The notes beneath the pieces are model-generated. The model ran no database searches. It was not told where the DNA came from and saw nothing but the letters and a program-made list of their open reading frames with translations. From Pseudomonadota bacterium (GTDB lineage Bacteria; Pseudomonadota; Gammaproteobacteria; Steroidobacterales; Steroidobacteraceae): 37,117 nt of DNA. Where the stretch lies: the NCBI GenBank assembly GCA_003242685.1, contig QGVD01000034.1, positions 1 to 37,117 of the forward strand. The letters are read 5' to 3'. Below, piece by piece: positions 1-9,911 of the stretch (the first letter of the stretch is position 1; each line of letters begins with the position of its first letter). Position numbers and translations under genes: made by a program.

Positions 1-351
1 ATCGCGAAGTTCCAGAACGACGCGTCGTTCGCGGCTGCCTTCGCGCGCATCGAGTGCCACTACTTCGTGAACGGCGGCTTCTTCCGCTCGGACGGTCAGC
101 TCCTCGAGGACGTCGGCCGCATCCGCCACATCCCCGCCGTCATCGTGCAGGGACGCTACGACGTGGTGTGCCCGATGAAGAGCGCGTGGGATCTGCACCG
201 CGCCTGGCCAGAAGCGGACTTCCGCATCGTGCCCGATGCCGGGCACTCGGCGTTCGAGCCGGGCATCACGCACGAGCTCGTCACGGCCACCGACCGCTTC
301 GCGGCGGCGAGCCCTGCGGAGTCACGCGTCAGACGCGCGCGCGGCCGGTGA
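1..351 (+). CDS. pip: Proline iminopeptidase, C-terminal part (5' end outside window)
   Basis: Only the last 116 codons are present; the frame is open from base 1 to the TGA at 349-351. The protein is an alpha/beta-hydrolase that removes N-terminal proline from peptides in the cytoplasm. The visible part has the family signature ending in HYFVNGGFF, then GRYDVVCP, whose Asp is the expected acid of the catalytic triad, and DAGHSAFEPG, whose His is the catalytic base. The nucleophile serine lies upstream of the window. The 3' end overlaps the convergent gene at 329-832 by 23 bases. The tail after the last helix is short and arginine-rich and looks unconserved. Family assignment rests on these motifs and their spacing. 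Confidence 0.85.
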   Translation: MAKFQNDASFAAAFARIECHYFVNGGFFRSDGQLLEDVGRIRHIPAVIVQGRYDVVCPMKSAWDLHRAWPEADFRIVPDAGHSAFEPGITHELVTATDRFAAASPAESRVRRARGR

Positions 352-832
352 GCCTGTCCGAGGCGTCGATGATGCCGTGCCCGCGCAGCCACGCGCGGGC
401 GTCTTCCGCGTCCCGCTCGAACCACGCTCGCGCGCTGCCGAGCCGGAAGCTGTAGCCCCACGCGTCCATGTCCTCGAAGAGCCGCGCGCGGCCGACGCGC
501 GGCAACTCGTCCGCGAGCAGAACCTGGAGGTAACAGACGGCCGCTTCCTCGGCGTCGTCGCCGCCCGCGTCGCGGTCGAGACCTACGCGCCGCTCGGGCG
601 TCATGCAGATGTAGTGGCTCGCTTCGTGGAGGATGGAGTGGATCGGCGTATCGAGCCGCGCGTACAGCCGGTCGCCGCGCAGTCCCGCTTCGCAATCTCC
701 CCAGTAGGAACCGGGAATGGTTTCGTCCGGTGCGACGAGCGCGAGCTCGAGGCCGTAGCGCGCGAGGAGGTGCGCAACGTCGACGCGGTCGATCCCTGAG
801 AGGCGGAGGACGTCCGCAGCGCGGGTCGTCAT
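329..832 (-). CDS. Hypothetical protein with HEASH zinc-protease-like motif
   Basis: This 167-residue protein is not one I can name. About residue 69 it carries HEASHYI, which fits the HExxH zinc-ligand pattern of metallopeptidases, but no third ligand is obvious. There is no signal peptide or membrane segment, so it is probably cytoplasmic. It starts one base downstream of the lptE stop codon and is co-directional with it, so it is probably the last gene of the leuS-lptE unit. The C-terminal third (WGYSFRLGSARAWFERDAEDARAWL) is acidic and tryptophan-rich. Its end overlaps the convergent pip gene, which suggests tight packing. Being a real gene is well supported by operon position and coding character; proteolytic activity is only a possibility. 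Confidence 0.7.
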   Translation of the reverse strand: MTTRAADVLRLSGIDRVDVAHLLARYGLELALVAPDETIPGSYWGDCEAGLRGDRLYARLDTPIHSILHEASHYICMTPERRVGLDRDAGGDDAEEAAVCYLQVLLADELPRVGRARLFEDMDAWGYSFRLGSARAWFERDAEDARAWLRGHGIIDASDRLTGRARV

Positions 833-833
833 C

Positions 834-1355
834 TCACAGGCTCGCGAGCCTGCGCATCACGATGCCGACGAGATCGCGTGCCAGCGCTTCGCGCAGGATG
901 GCTTCCTCCTCCTCCTTGGCGAGGAGCACGCGCTCGTCGAAGCTGAAGTCGCGCGAGAGGCTCACTTCCTGCTCATCGAGCAGCGACTTCTCTCCGGCGG
1001 TCACCGAGAAGCGCACGGTGTGCGTGAGCTCGTACTCGCGCGGCAGATTGCGCGCGGAGACCGACAGCACGCGCTCGGTGACCTCGTCGGTGTGCACGCG
1101 CACGACCGCGGTCGCTTCCTTGCGATTCTCGGTGAGGCGCGCGCCCGAGGCGAGAAGCGCGCGACGCAGCCCCAGTACGAAATCGCTCTGCAGGTCCTCG
1201 GCATCGATGAACGTGACGGCGAGCACCTCGGGGAGCGGTGCGCGTCCCTGGAGGTGGAACCCGCAGCCCGACAGCACGGCGAGCAGCAGCACCGCACCGG
1301 CGACACCGCAGCGGATGCGGCGCGGAAAGCGCTGCGTACCGAGCTGCCGGAACAT
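834..1355 (-). CDS. lptE: LPS-assembly lipoprotein LptE
   Basis: LptE is the outer-membrane lipoprotein that plugs LptD and helps place lipopolysaccharide on the cell surface. The 173-residue product starts with a basic stretch, a hydrophobic segment and the lipobox L-S-G-C around residue 31, followed by GFHLQG, the typical start of mature LptE. The rest (LRRALLASGARLTENRKEATAVVRV, then YELTHTVRFSV) matches the alpha/beta fold of the family, and the length is usual. It lies 6 bases downstream of leuS, the conserved neighbour of lptE in gammaproteobacteria, so the two are almost certainly co-transcribed. holA, which often follows lptE, is absent here and a small HEASH-motif gene takes its place. 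Confidence 0.93.
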   Translation of the reverse strand: MFRQLGTQRFPRRIRCGVAGAVLLLAVLSGCGFHLQGRAPLPEVLAVTFIDAEDLQSDFVLGLRRALLASGARLTENRKEATAVVRVHTDEVTERVLSVSARNLPREYELTHTVRFSVTAGEKSLLDEQEVSLSRDFSFDERVLLAKEEEEAILREALARDLVGIVMRRLASL

Positions 1356-1361
1356 GCCGCC

Positions 1362-3986
<2,625 letters not shown>

Positions 3987-4127
3987 CGAAAGGGCTGGAA
4001 TCTCGGGCGATCGGTGAAGCGCTGAAGGATACACGAAGCCCGAGCGTGCCCTCACCCGCCGCGCCCCGGCAGGGGCGCCGCGTCCTGCGGACACGCAGCA
4101 GAGTGTCTGACGGGAGGGGTCTGGCGA

Positions 4128-4156
4128 CCCTCTCCCCGGGGAAAGCGGGGAGAGGG
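4128..4156. repeat. GC-rich palindromic repeat, copy 1
   Basis: A perfect 10-base inverted repeat, CCCTCTCCCC at 4128-4137 and GGGGAGAGGG at 4147-4156, encloses a 9-base loop, inside a G/C-block region spanning about 4111-4170. No T-run follows on either strand, so it is a poor intrinsic terminator and looks more like a dispersed REP-type intergenic element. A related element of similar composition lies at 8781-8847. It sits between the Do-protease stop and the leuS start and could still affect mRNA end formation. Confidence 0.6.
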
Positions 4157-4181
4157 CCTGCCGGAGGGGGATGAGCGCCGA

Positions 4182-5708
4182 TCAGCCGAGGCGCAGCGGT
4201 ATGAAGATCTGCGTGTCGCCGCGCTGGATGAGCAGCGCCATGGCGTCGCCGGCCTTCTTCGTCGCCTCGGCGAGCTCCTGCACGGTGTTCACACGGCTCG
4301 TACGGCCGTTCGCGGCGACCCCGAGGATGACGTCGCCGGGCCGGATGCCCGCCGCGAGCGCGGGACCGCCGCTCACCTGCGCGACGACGAGGTTGCCTTC
4401 CGTCTCGAGCTGCTGCTTCTCCTGCGGCGTGAGCTGGCGCACCGTGAGACCCAGGCGAGCCGCCGTCTCGTTGCCGCCGCCGGCGCCGTCGCGCGCGGAA
4501 ACACGCTGCTGATTCGGCTCCTCGAGCTGCGCGATCTGCACGTTGAGGTCCACCGGTTTGCCGTTGCGCCAGACGGTGAGCTTCGCCGTGGTACCCGGCT
4601 TCATGCGCATGATGATCCCGGGCAGCTCGGACGACGTCTCGACGTTGCGGCCGTTCACCGCGAGTATCACGTCACCCGGCTGCACGCCCGCCTTGTCCGC
4701 AGGTCCGCCCTTCTCGACCGAGCCGACCAGCGCACCGCGCGGCCGGTCGAGTCCGAAGGACTTCGCGAACTGCGCGTTCACTTCCTGGATCTGCACGCCG
4801 ATGCGGCCGCGCGTCACGTAACCCTGGGAGATGAGCTGCTCGCGCACGTCCATCGCGACGTCGATGGGAATCGCGAACGAGACGCCCATGTAGCCGCCCG
4901 TGCGGCTGAAGATCATCGAGTTGATGCCGACGACCTCGCCGCGCATGTTGATGAGCGGTCCGCCGGAGTTTCCGGGATTGACCGCGACGTCCGTCTGAAT
5001 GAAGGGCACGTAGCTCGACTGCTCCACCGGCACGGTGCGCGACGTCGCGCTGACGATGCCCGCGGTCGCACTGTTCTCGAGCCCGAACGGCGAGCCGATC
5101 GCGAGCACCCATTCGCCCGGACGCAGCTCGGACGCGTTGCCGATGCGGACCGTCGGCAGATTCTCCGCGTCGATCTTGATGACCGCGACGTCGCTGCGCG
5201 TGTCGACGCCGACGACCTTGGCGACGAACTCGCGCCGGTCCGTGAGCTTCACGGTCACCTGCGCGGCGCGATCGACGACGTGCGCATTCGTGAGGATGTA
5301 GCCGTCGGGGCTCACGATGAAGCCGGAGCCTGCGCCGCGCGGCGGCGGAACGCTCCCCTGAGGCCCCTGTCCCGGCGCGGGAATCCCGAAGCGGCGGAAG
5401 AATTCGTAGAACGGATCGTTCGGCGAAAGGCCCGGAATACCCGACGTGGTGGGCGTTTCACCGATGACTTCCACGTTGACGACGGCCGGTCCCACCTGCT
5501 CGACCAGAGGTGCGAAATCAGGCAGCGCTACCGTTCGTGCCTGCGATGCGGAAGCGGCGGGGACCTGCTGCTGCGGCGCCTGCTGCACGGCCGCGTTGGG
5601 CCGGCTGCTCGTGTCCGTCTGGGCGTTGGAGTCACCCGTGCACGCGGCCAGGGCAACCAGTACGGAAAGCACCGAAACGGTCCGTCGGACCGGATGCGGA
5701 GATCTCAT
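4182..5708 (-). CDS. mucD: Do/HtrA-family periplasmic serine protease, probably lipid-anchored
   Basis: This 508-residue DegP/MucD-type protease degrades misfolded envelope proteins. I chose the ATG at 5708 because GGGAG lies 6 bases upstream; an ATG two codons earlier abuts that site. The catalytic triad is His143 (LTNAHVVD), Asp173 (TRSDVAVIK) and Ser248 (GNSGGPL). Two PDZ domains follow, roughly 300-390 and 420-505, each with a G-D-V-I-L substrate-binding loop. The N-terminus is basic, then hydrophobic, ending L-A-A-C at residues 20-23. That is a lipobox rather than a plain signal peptide, and a Gln/Ala/Pro-rich linker of about 35 residues follows. Most DegP and MucD proteins are soluble, so membrane anchoring would be unusual. 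It lies between lnt and leuS on the same strand. The symbol is by family resemblance; degP-like is equally apt. Confidence 0.9.
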   Translation of the reverse strand: MRSPHPVRRTVSVLSVLVALAACTGDSNAQTDTSSRPNAAVQQAPQQQVPAASASQARTVALPDFAPLVEQVGPAVVNVEVIGETPTTSGIPGLSPNDPFYEFFRRFGIPAPGQGPQGSVPPPRGAGSGFIVSPDGYILTNAHVVDRAAQVTVKLTDRREFVAKVVGVDTRSDVAVIKIDAENLPTVRIGNASELRPGEWVLAIGSPFGLENSATAGIVSATSRTVPVEQSSYVPFIQTDVAVNPGNSGGPLINMRGEVVGINSMIFSRTGGYMGVSFAIPIDVAMDVREQLISQGYVTRGRIGVQIQEVNAQFAKSFGLDRPRGALVGSVEKGGPADKAGVQPGDVILAVNGRNVETSSELPGIIMRMKPGTTAKLTVWRNGKPVDLNVQIAQLEEPNQQRVSARDGAGGGNETAARLGLTVRQLTPQEKQQLETEGNLVVAQVSGGPALAAGIRPGDVILGVAANGRTSRVNTVQELAEATKKAGDAMALLIQRGDTQIFIPLRLG

Positions 5709-5795
5709 GCACATCTCCCGATGCAATGGATTCACGGCATAGACAAGGGCCCGGGGCGCCGGGTTCCACCCCATTCACGCCCGGAAGGAAGCGGA

Positions 5796-7433
5796 TTACG
5801 TCTCATGAACCAGCATTCGCCGTACCCGTTGGCGCGCGGCTTCGCGCCGTCGGCGCCGCGGCAGGAACGCTCCGGAACGGCCGCGCAGACCGGCCACGGC
5901 GAGCGCGACGACGGATGCGAGCACGATCGCCCAGTTGCCGACACAGGCGTACGGCGGCAATCCGCGTCGCGGCGTGACGGTCGCACGCAGCACGTGCGGC
6001 TCGTATTCCGGCGCGCGCGCGACGACTTCGCCCTTCGGTCCGATGACCGCCGAGATGCCGTCGTTCGCGGCACGCAGCAGGAAGCGCCCCGCTTCGATCG
6101 CGCGCATGCGCGCGATCTGGAAGTGCTGGTGGCGGGCGGTCGAACGGCCGAACCAGGCGTCGTTCGTCACGTTCACGAGCACGTCCGCCGTCCGCAGCGC
6201 CGGAAGCTGCGAGCTGCCGTAAGCGTCTTCGTAGCAGATGGAAGCCGCGAGCTTCAAGCCTGCCACCTCGAACGGAGGCTGGTACGCCTCGCCGCGCTCG
6301 AAGTCCGCGTAGGGCAGGCTCATCAGGCGCAGCCAGTTGCGCACGAAGTCGGGCACGGGAAAGAACTCCGCGAACGGGACGAGGTGATGCTTGTCGTACC
6401 ACGCCACCTCGTCGCCCAGGCTCAGCACGGAGTTGTAATACCGCCGCATGTCGTCCGAGGCGCGCACGACGCCGAGCACGAGTGACGAGCCTCGCCCGCG
6501 CGCCTCGCGGTACAGATCGCCCAGATAGTCGACGAGATTGTTCGCGAGATCGGGCGGCGCGGACTCCGGCCAGACGATGAGCGGCACACCGAGCGCCTGA
6601 AGCGTCAGATCGCGGTAGAGGCGCAGCGTCGCGTCACGGTTCTCCTCGATCCACTTGAGATCCTGCGGAATCGCGCCCTGCACGATCGCGACGGCGACGG
6701 GCGGGCCCGACGGCCGCGTCCATTCGATGCGCTGAAGCCCCGCGCCCGCGAGCCAGGGCAGCACCAGCACGGCAAGCGACGCGATGCGCGCGCGCCGCGA
6801 TCCGAACGCGAGGGTGACGAGCGCTCCCGCACCCGCGAGCAGCACTGCGCTGATGCCGTACACGCCGAGCACCGGCGCGAAGCCTGCGAGCGGTGTGTCG
6901 GTCTGCGAGTAGCCGAGGGACAGCCAGGAGAATCCGGAGAGGAACCAGCCGCGCCACCACTCGACGAGCAGCCACGCGGCGGGAATGCCGACCATCCAGC
7001 GCAGCGCGCCGTCGCGCGGCAGCCAGCGCGCGACCGCGTAACCGAGCCCCGCGTGATACACGCCCATGATCGCGACGAGCCCGAGCATGAGAGGCACGGC
7101 GATCCAGAGCGGCGCCTGGCCGAAGACGTGAATGCTGATGTAGAGCCAGTAGGTGCCCGCGGCGAACGTCCCGGCGTTGAACCAGAAGCCGAGCGCCGCG
7201 GCGTGGCGCGGCGATGCGTCCTGCCACAGGAGAATCAGCGCCGCCGGACAGAGAATCGCGAGCGGCCACCAGCCCAACGGTGCGAAAGCACAGGAGAGCA
7301 GCGCTCCGGCGACGAATGCGAGCGCGATGCGCACGCGCGCGTTCGCGAGCGCGCCGACCATCGGGAAGGCCCGCCGTCCGGAAACGGCGCCGTCGCTGCC
7401 GGCAGCCGCTGCGGAGCGCGGCTCAGGGCTCAC
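5796..7433 (-). CDS. lnt: Apolipoprotein N-acyltransferase
   Basis: Lnt adds the third acyl chain to the N-terminal cysteine of lipoproteins at the inner membrane. The N-terminal half is strongly hydrophobic with about six to seven membrane segments (FVAGALLSCAFAPLGWWPL onward). The C-terminal half is a nitrilase-fold domain. The catalytic triad is visible as Glu in WPESAP, Lys in YDKHHLVPF and Cys in ASICYEDAYG. A last hydrophobic segment (WAIVLASVVALAVAGL) precedes a basic tail. The start is uncertain. The GTG at 7433 lies 10 bases after GAGGAG and overlaps the end of corC by 11 bases; a GTG at 7442 is only 1 base from that site, and an ATG at 7361 has no clear site. It belongs to the ybeZ-ybeY-corC-lnt operon typical of gammaproteobacteria. 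Confidence 0.95.
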   Translation of the reverse strand: MSPEPRSAAAAGSDGAVSGRRAFPMVGALANARVRIALAFVAGALLSCAFAPLGWWPLAILCPAALILLWQDASPRHAAALGFWFNAGTFAAGTYWLYISIHVFGQAPLWIAVPLMLGLVAIMGVYHAGLGYAVARWLPRDGALRWMVGIPAAWLLVEWWRGWFLSGFSWLSLGYSQTDTPLAGFAPVLGVYGISAVLLAGAGALVTLAFGSRRARIASLAVLVLPWLAGAGLQRIEWTRPSGPPVAVAIVQGAIPQDLKWIEENRDATLRLYRDLTLQALGVPLIVWPESAPPDLANNLVDYLGDLYREARGRGSSLVLGVVRASDDMRRYYNSVLSLGDEVAWYDKHHLVPFAEFFPVPDFVRNWLRLMSLPYADFERGEAYQPPFEVAGLKLAASICYEDAYGSSQLPALRTADVLVNVTNDAWFGRSTARHQHFQIARMRAIEAGRFLLRAANDGISAVIGPKGEVVARAPEYEPHVLRATVTPRRGLPPYACVGNWAIVLASVVALAVAGLRGRSGAFLPRRRRREAARQRVRRMLVHET

Positions 7434-8307
7434 TCGACGCACGCTCCTCGGGCGGCACGATGTCGCGCGGCGAGATCACGCGCACCATGTCGATACGGCG
7501 CCGGTCCGCGCGCACGACGCGGAACTCGAAGCCGTCGAGCGTGACCGACTCTCCGCGGCGCGGGAGCCGGCCGAGCTCCTTCATGATGAGCCCGGCGATG
7601 GTGTCGAATTCCTCGTCCGGGAAGTTCGTGCCGAAGTACTCGTTGAACTCCTCGATGCGCGTGAAGCCGCGCACCGCGAACTGCCGCTCGCCCTCGCGGC
7701 GGATCGTGAGATCCTCCTCGACGTCGTACTCGTCGTCGATCTCGCCCACGATCTGCTCGATCACGTCCTCTATCGTCACGAGCCCCGACACGCCGCCGTA
7801 CTCGTCGACGACGATCGCCATGTGATTGCGGTTGCGGCGGAATTCCTTGAGCAGGACGTTGAGCCGCTTCGACTCGGGCACGAACACCGCGGGACGCATG
7901 TACTCGCGGATGTCGAAACGCTCGACCTGGCCGCGGCCGTCGCCCTTCGCCTGCGCGAAATACCGGAGCAGATCCTTGGCGAGCAGGATGCCGACGATGT
8001 CGTCGCGGTCCTCGTCCTTCACCGGGAAACGTGAATGCCCGGATTCCACCACGACCGGCAGGATCTTCGACGGCGGATCGTCGCGCCGCAGGAACACCAT
8101 CTGCGCGCGCGGAATCATGATGTCGCGCACCTGCAGATCGGCCACCTCGAGCACACCCTCGAGCATCGCGAGCGCATCCGCGTCGATGACGCCGCGTTCC
8201 GCCGCTTCGCGCAGCTCCCTCAGCAGATCCTCGCGGTCCTGAGGCTCACCCGACAGGGTCTGCGTGAGGCGTCTGATCCAGCGTCCGGTTGCGTTCGTCT
8301 CTTTCAT
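7423..8307 (-). CDS. corC: CorC/HlyC-family CBS-domain protein (YbeX)
   Basis: This 294-residue protein has a pair of CBS domains (about residues 60-190, with VRDIMIPRAQMVFL and NHMAIVVDEYGGVSGLVT) and a C-terminal CorC/HlyC transporter-associated domain ending VVRADRRRIDMVRVI. Its length matches the Escherichia coli CorC/YbeX protein. The family has been linked to magnesium/cobalt efflux and, in more recent work, to ribosome homeostasis; the sequence does not decide between them. There is no membrane domain, as expected for the short CorC type. It lies 12 bases downstream of ybeY and overlaps the start of lnt, which points to translational coupling. Confidence 0.93.
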   Translation of the reverse strand: MKETNATGRWIRRLTQTLSGEPQDREDLLRELREAAERGVIDADALAMLEGVLEVADLQVRDIMIPRAQMVFLRRDDPPSKILPVVVESGHSRFPVKDEDRDDIVGILLAKDLLRYFAQAKGDGRGQVERFDIREYMRPAVFVPESKRLNVLLKEFRRNRNHMAIVVDEYGGVSGLVTIEDVIEQIVGEIDDEYDVEEDLTIRREGERQFAVRGFTRIEEFNEYFGTNFPDEEFDTIAGLIMKELGRLPRRGESVTLDGFEFRVVRADRRRIDMVRVISPRDIVPPEERASSEP

Positions 8308-8319
8308 TGCCAGTCGCCT

Positions 8320-8871
8320 TCAGGCGCTGCGGTAGGGATTGGGGAAACCGAGCCGCCGCAGCACGTCGATCTCGCGCCGTTCCATGCGGCGCGCGTCGGC
8401 CTCGCGCTCGTGGTCGTAACCGACGAGATGCAGCACGCCGTGCACGACGAGGTGCGCCCAGTGCGCGCGCAGCGTCTTGCCCTGCTCGCGTGCTTCGGTT
8501 TCGAGCACCTTCGGACAGATGACGAGATCGCCGAGCGGGAGCGCCACACCGCGCGCCGGAACGGGCAGGAGCGGGCCGGGGAAGGAAAGCACGTTCGTCG
8601 GCTTGTCGCGGCCGCGGAAGCGGGCATTGAGACGCCGGCTCTCGGCCGGCCCCACGACGCGCACGGCGAGCTCGGCGCCGCGCGCACGCCGCCCGAGGGC
8701 GGCAGCGGCCCACCGGGAAATCGTTCTCGCGGACGGCGCCCAGGCGCGTACGCGACGGATCACATCGACCCGGAGCTGCTCCCCCTTCGCCCCTGCCCTT
8801 CTCCCGCCGGAGAGGGAGGAGGGTGCCCGCGGGGCGGACGAAGGGGGACTGCTAGGGTGCGGTTCCTTCAT
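8320..8871 (-). CDS. ybeY: Endoribonuclease YbeY, rRNA maturation factor
   Basis: YbeY is a zinc-dependent single-strand endoribonuclease involved in 16S rRNA 3'-end maturation and ribosome quality control. The signature HGVLHLVGYDH near the C-terminus supplies the three zinc-binding histidines (H-x3-H-x5-H), and the central GRDKPTNVLSFP is also diagnostic. The ATG at 8871 overlaps the phoH stop as ATGA, the usual sign of translational coupling. That start, however, puts about 35 Pro/Ser/Gly/Arg-rich residues before the conserved domain. They are encoded by a GC-rich palindromic repeat at 8781-8847. Either the repeat has been absorbed into the coding frame, or translation begins inside, for example at a GTG near 8763 where the fold starts (VIRRVRAW). 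The enzyme itself is secure. Confidence 0.93.
   Translation of the reverse strand: MKEPHPSSPPSSAPRAPSSLSGGRRAGAKGEQLRVDVIRRVRAWAPSARTISRWAAAALGRRARGAELAVRVVGPAESRRLNARFRGRDKPTNVLSFPGPLLPVPARGVALPLGDLVICPKVLETEAREQGKTLRAHWAHLVVHGVLHLVGYDHEREADARRMERREIDVLRRLGFPNPYRSA
8781..8847. repeat. GC-rich palindromic repeat, copy 2, inside the ybeY frame
   Basis: The outer arms CCCCCTTCG (8781-8789) and CGAAGGGGG (8839-8847) are perfect inverted copies. Inner arms of the CTCCC/GGGAG type lie near 8800-8820. Composition and arrangement resemble the element at about 4111-4170, so I read both as members of one dispersed palindromic family. This copy lies in the 5' part of ybeY and, if the upstream ATG is used, is translated into a low-complexity N-terminal tail. 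Confidence 0.6.
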
Positions 8872-9911
8872 TGCGAGCTGCCCTGCGACGCCTCGTAGGC
8901 CTGCACGATGCGCTGCACCAGCGGATGGCGCACGACATCCTGCGCATCGAAGAACGTGAACGAAACGCCCTCGACCGAGCGCAGCACGTCGATGACGTGA
9001 CGCAGTCCCGACTGACGGCCCGCCGGCAGGTCCGTCTGCGTGACGTCGCCCGTCACCACCGCCTTGGCGCCGAAGCCGATGCGCGTGAGGAACATCTTCA
9101 TCTGCTCGATCGTGGTGTTCTGCGCCTCGTCGAGGATGATGAAGGCGTCGTTGAGCGTGCGGCCGCGCATGAACGCGAGCGGCGCGATCTCGATGACGTT
9201 GCGCTCGATGAAGCGCGCCACGCGGTCGAAGCCGATCATCTCGTACAGAGCGTCGTACATCGGCCGCAGGTACGGGTCGACCTTCTGCGCCATGTCACCC
9301 GGCAGGAAGCCGAGTCGCTCGCCGGCCTCGACGGCAGGGCGCACGAGCACGATGCGCCGCACGCGCTGGGCCTGCAGCGCTTCGACCGCACAGGCGACGG
9401 CGAGATACGTCTTGCCGGTGCCGGCGGGGCCGATGCCGAACGTGAGGTCACTGTCGCGGATCTGAGCGAGATACTGGCGCTGGTGCGCACCGCGCGCGCG
9501 GATGCTGCCGCGCAGGACGCGCACCGAGTGCTCCTCGTGAGGCGTGTTCGCGGGCGCAGGGCCCGCTTCGCGCTCGCGCAGCACCAGGTGCACACGCTCC
9601 GGCGTCACCTGCTCGCGCCGCGCCAGCTCGAAGAGCTCACGGAGCGTCTCCTCGGCGCTCTCGGCCTGCTCGCCGATCACCTGGAAGGTGTCGCCGCGCC
9701 GGCGGATCTCGACCTGCAGACGCGACTCGAGCAGGCGCAGGTTCTCGTCGAGCGGTCCGCAGAGATTGGCGAGCCGTACGTTGTCGGCAGGCTCGAGATC
9801 GAATTCGCGTGTGGTCGCAGTCGTAGGGGATGCCACTGAATTGCGGTTCGTATCAACCGGTCGCCGCCGCGCGCTCCGCGCGCGGAGGAACGTGTGAGTC
9901 GTGTGCGCCAT
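8868..9911 (-). CDS. phoH: PhoH-like ATPase (YbeZ)
   Basis: This PhoH-family P-loop ATPase is normally paired with the RNase YbeY and thought to act in RNA metabolism. The Walker A motif is GPAGTGKT and the Walker B region is DAFIILDEAQNT. Conserved TRIGFGAKAVVTGDVTQTDLP follows, and the C-terminus reads QRIVQAYE. The conserved domain opens with TREFDLEPADNVRL, about 33 residues after the ATG at 9911. That start overlaps miaB by 59 bases. An internal GTG at 9836 would give 322 residues and a 17-base gap after miaB. Neither has a convincing ribosome-binding site, so the N-terminus is undecided. The stop overlaps the ybeY start as ATGA. Confidence 0.93.
   Translation of the reverse strand: MAHTTHTFLRARSARRRPVDTNRNSVASPTTATTREFDLEPADNVRLANLCGPLDENLRLLESRLQVEIRRRGDTFQVIGEQAESAEETLRELFELARREQVTPERVHLVLREREAGPAPANTPHEEHSVRVLRGSIRARGAHQRQYLAQIRDSDLTFGIGPAGTGKTYLAVACAVEALQAQRVRRIVLVRPAVEAGERLGFLPGDMAQKVDPYLRPMYDALYEMIGFDRVARFIERNVIEIAPLAFMRGRTLNDAFIILDEAQNTTIEQMKMFLTRIGFGAKAVVTGDVTQTDLPAGRQSGLRHVIDVLRSVEGVSFTFFDAQDVVRHPLVQRIVQAYEASQGSSQ

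Noticed and set aside
4128..4156. Intrinsic terminator of the Do-protease gene
   Set aside because: Strong stem but no T-run on either strand, and a similar element occurs inside ybeY, so a dispersed repeat fits better.
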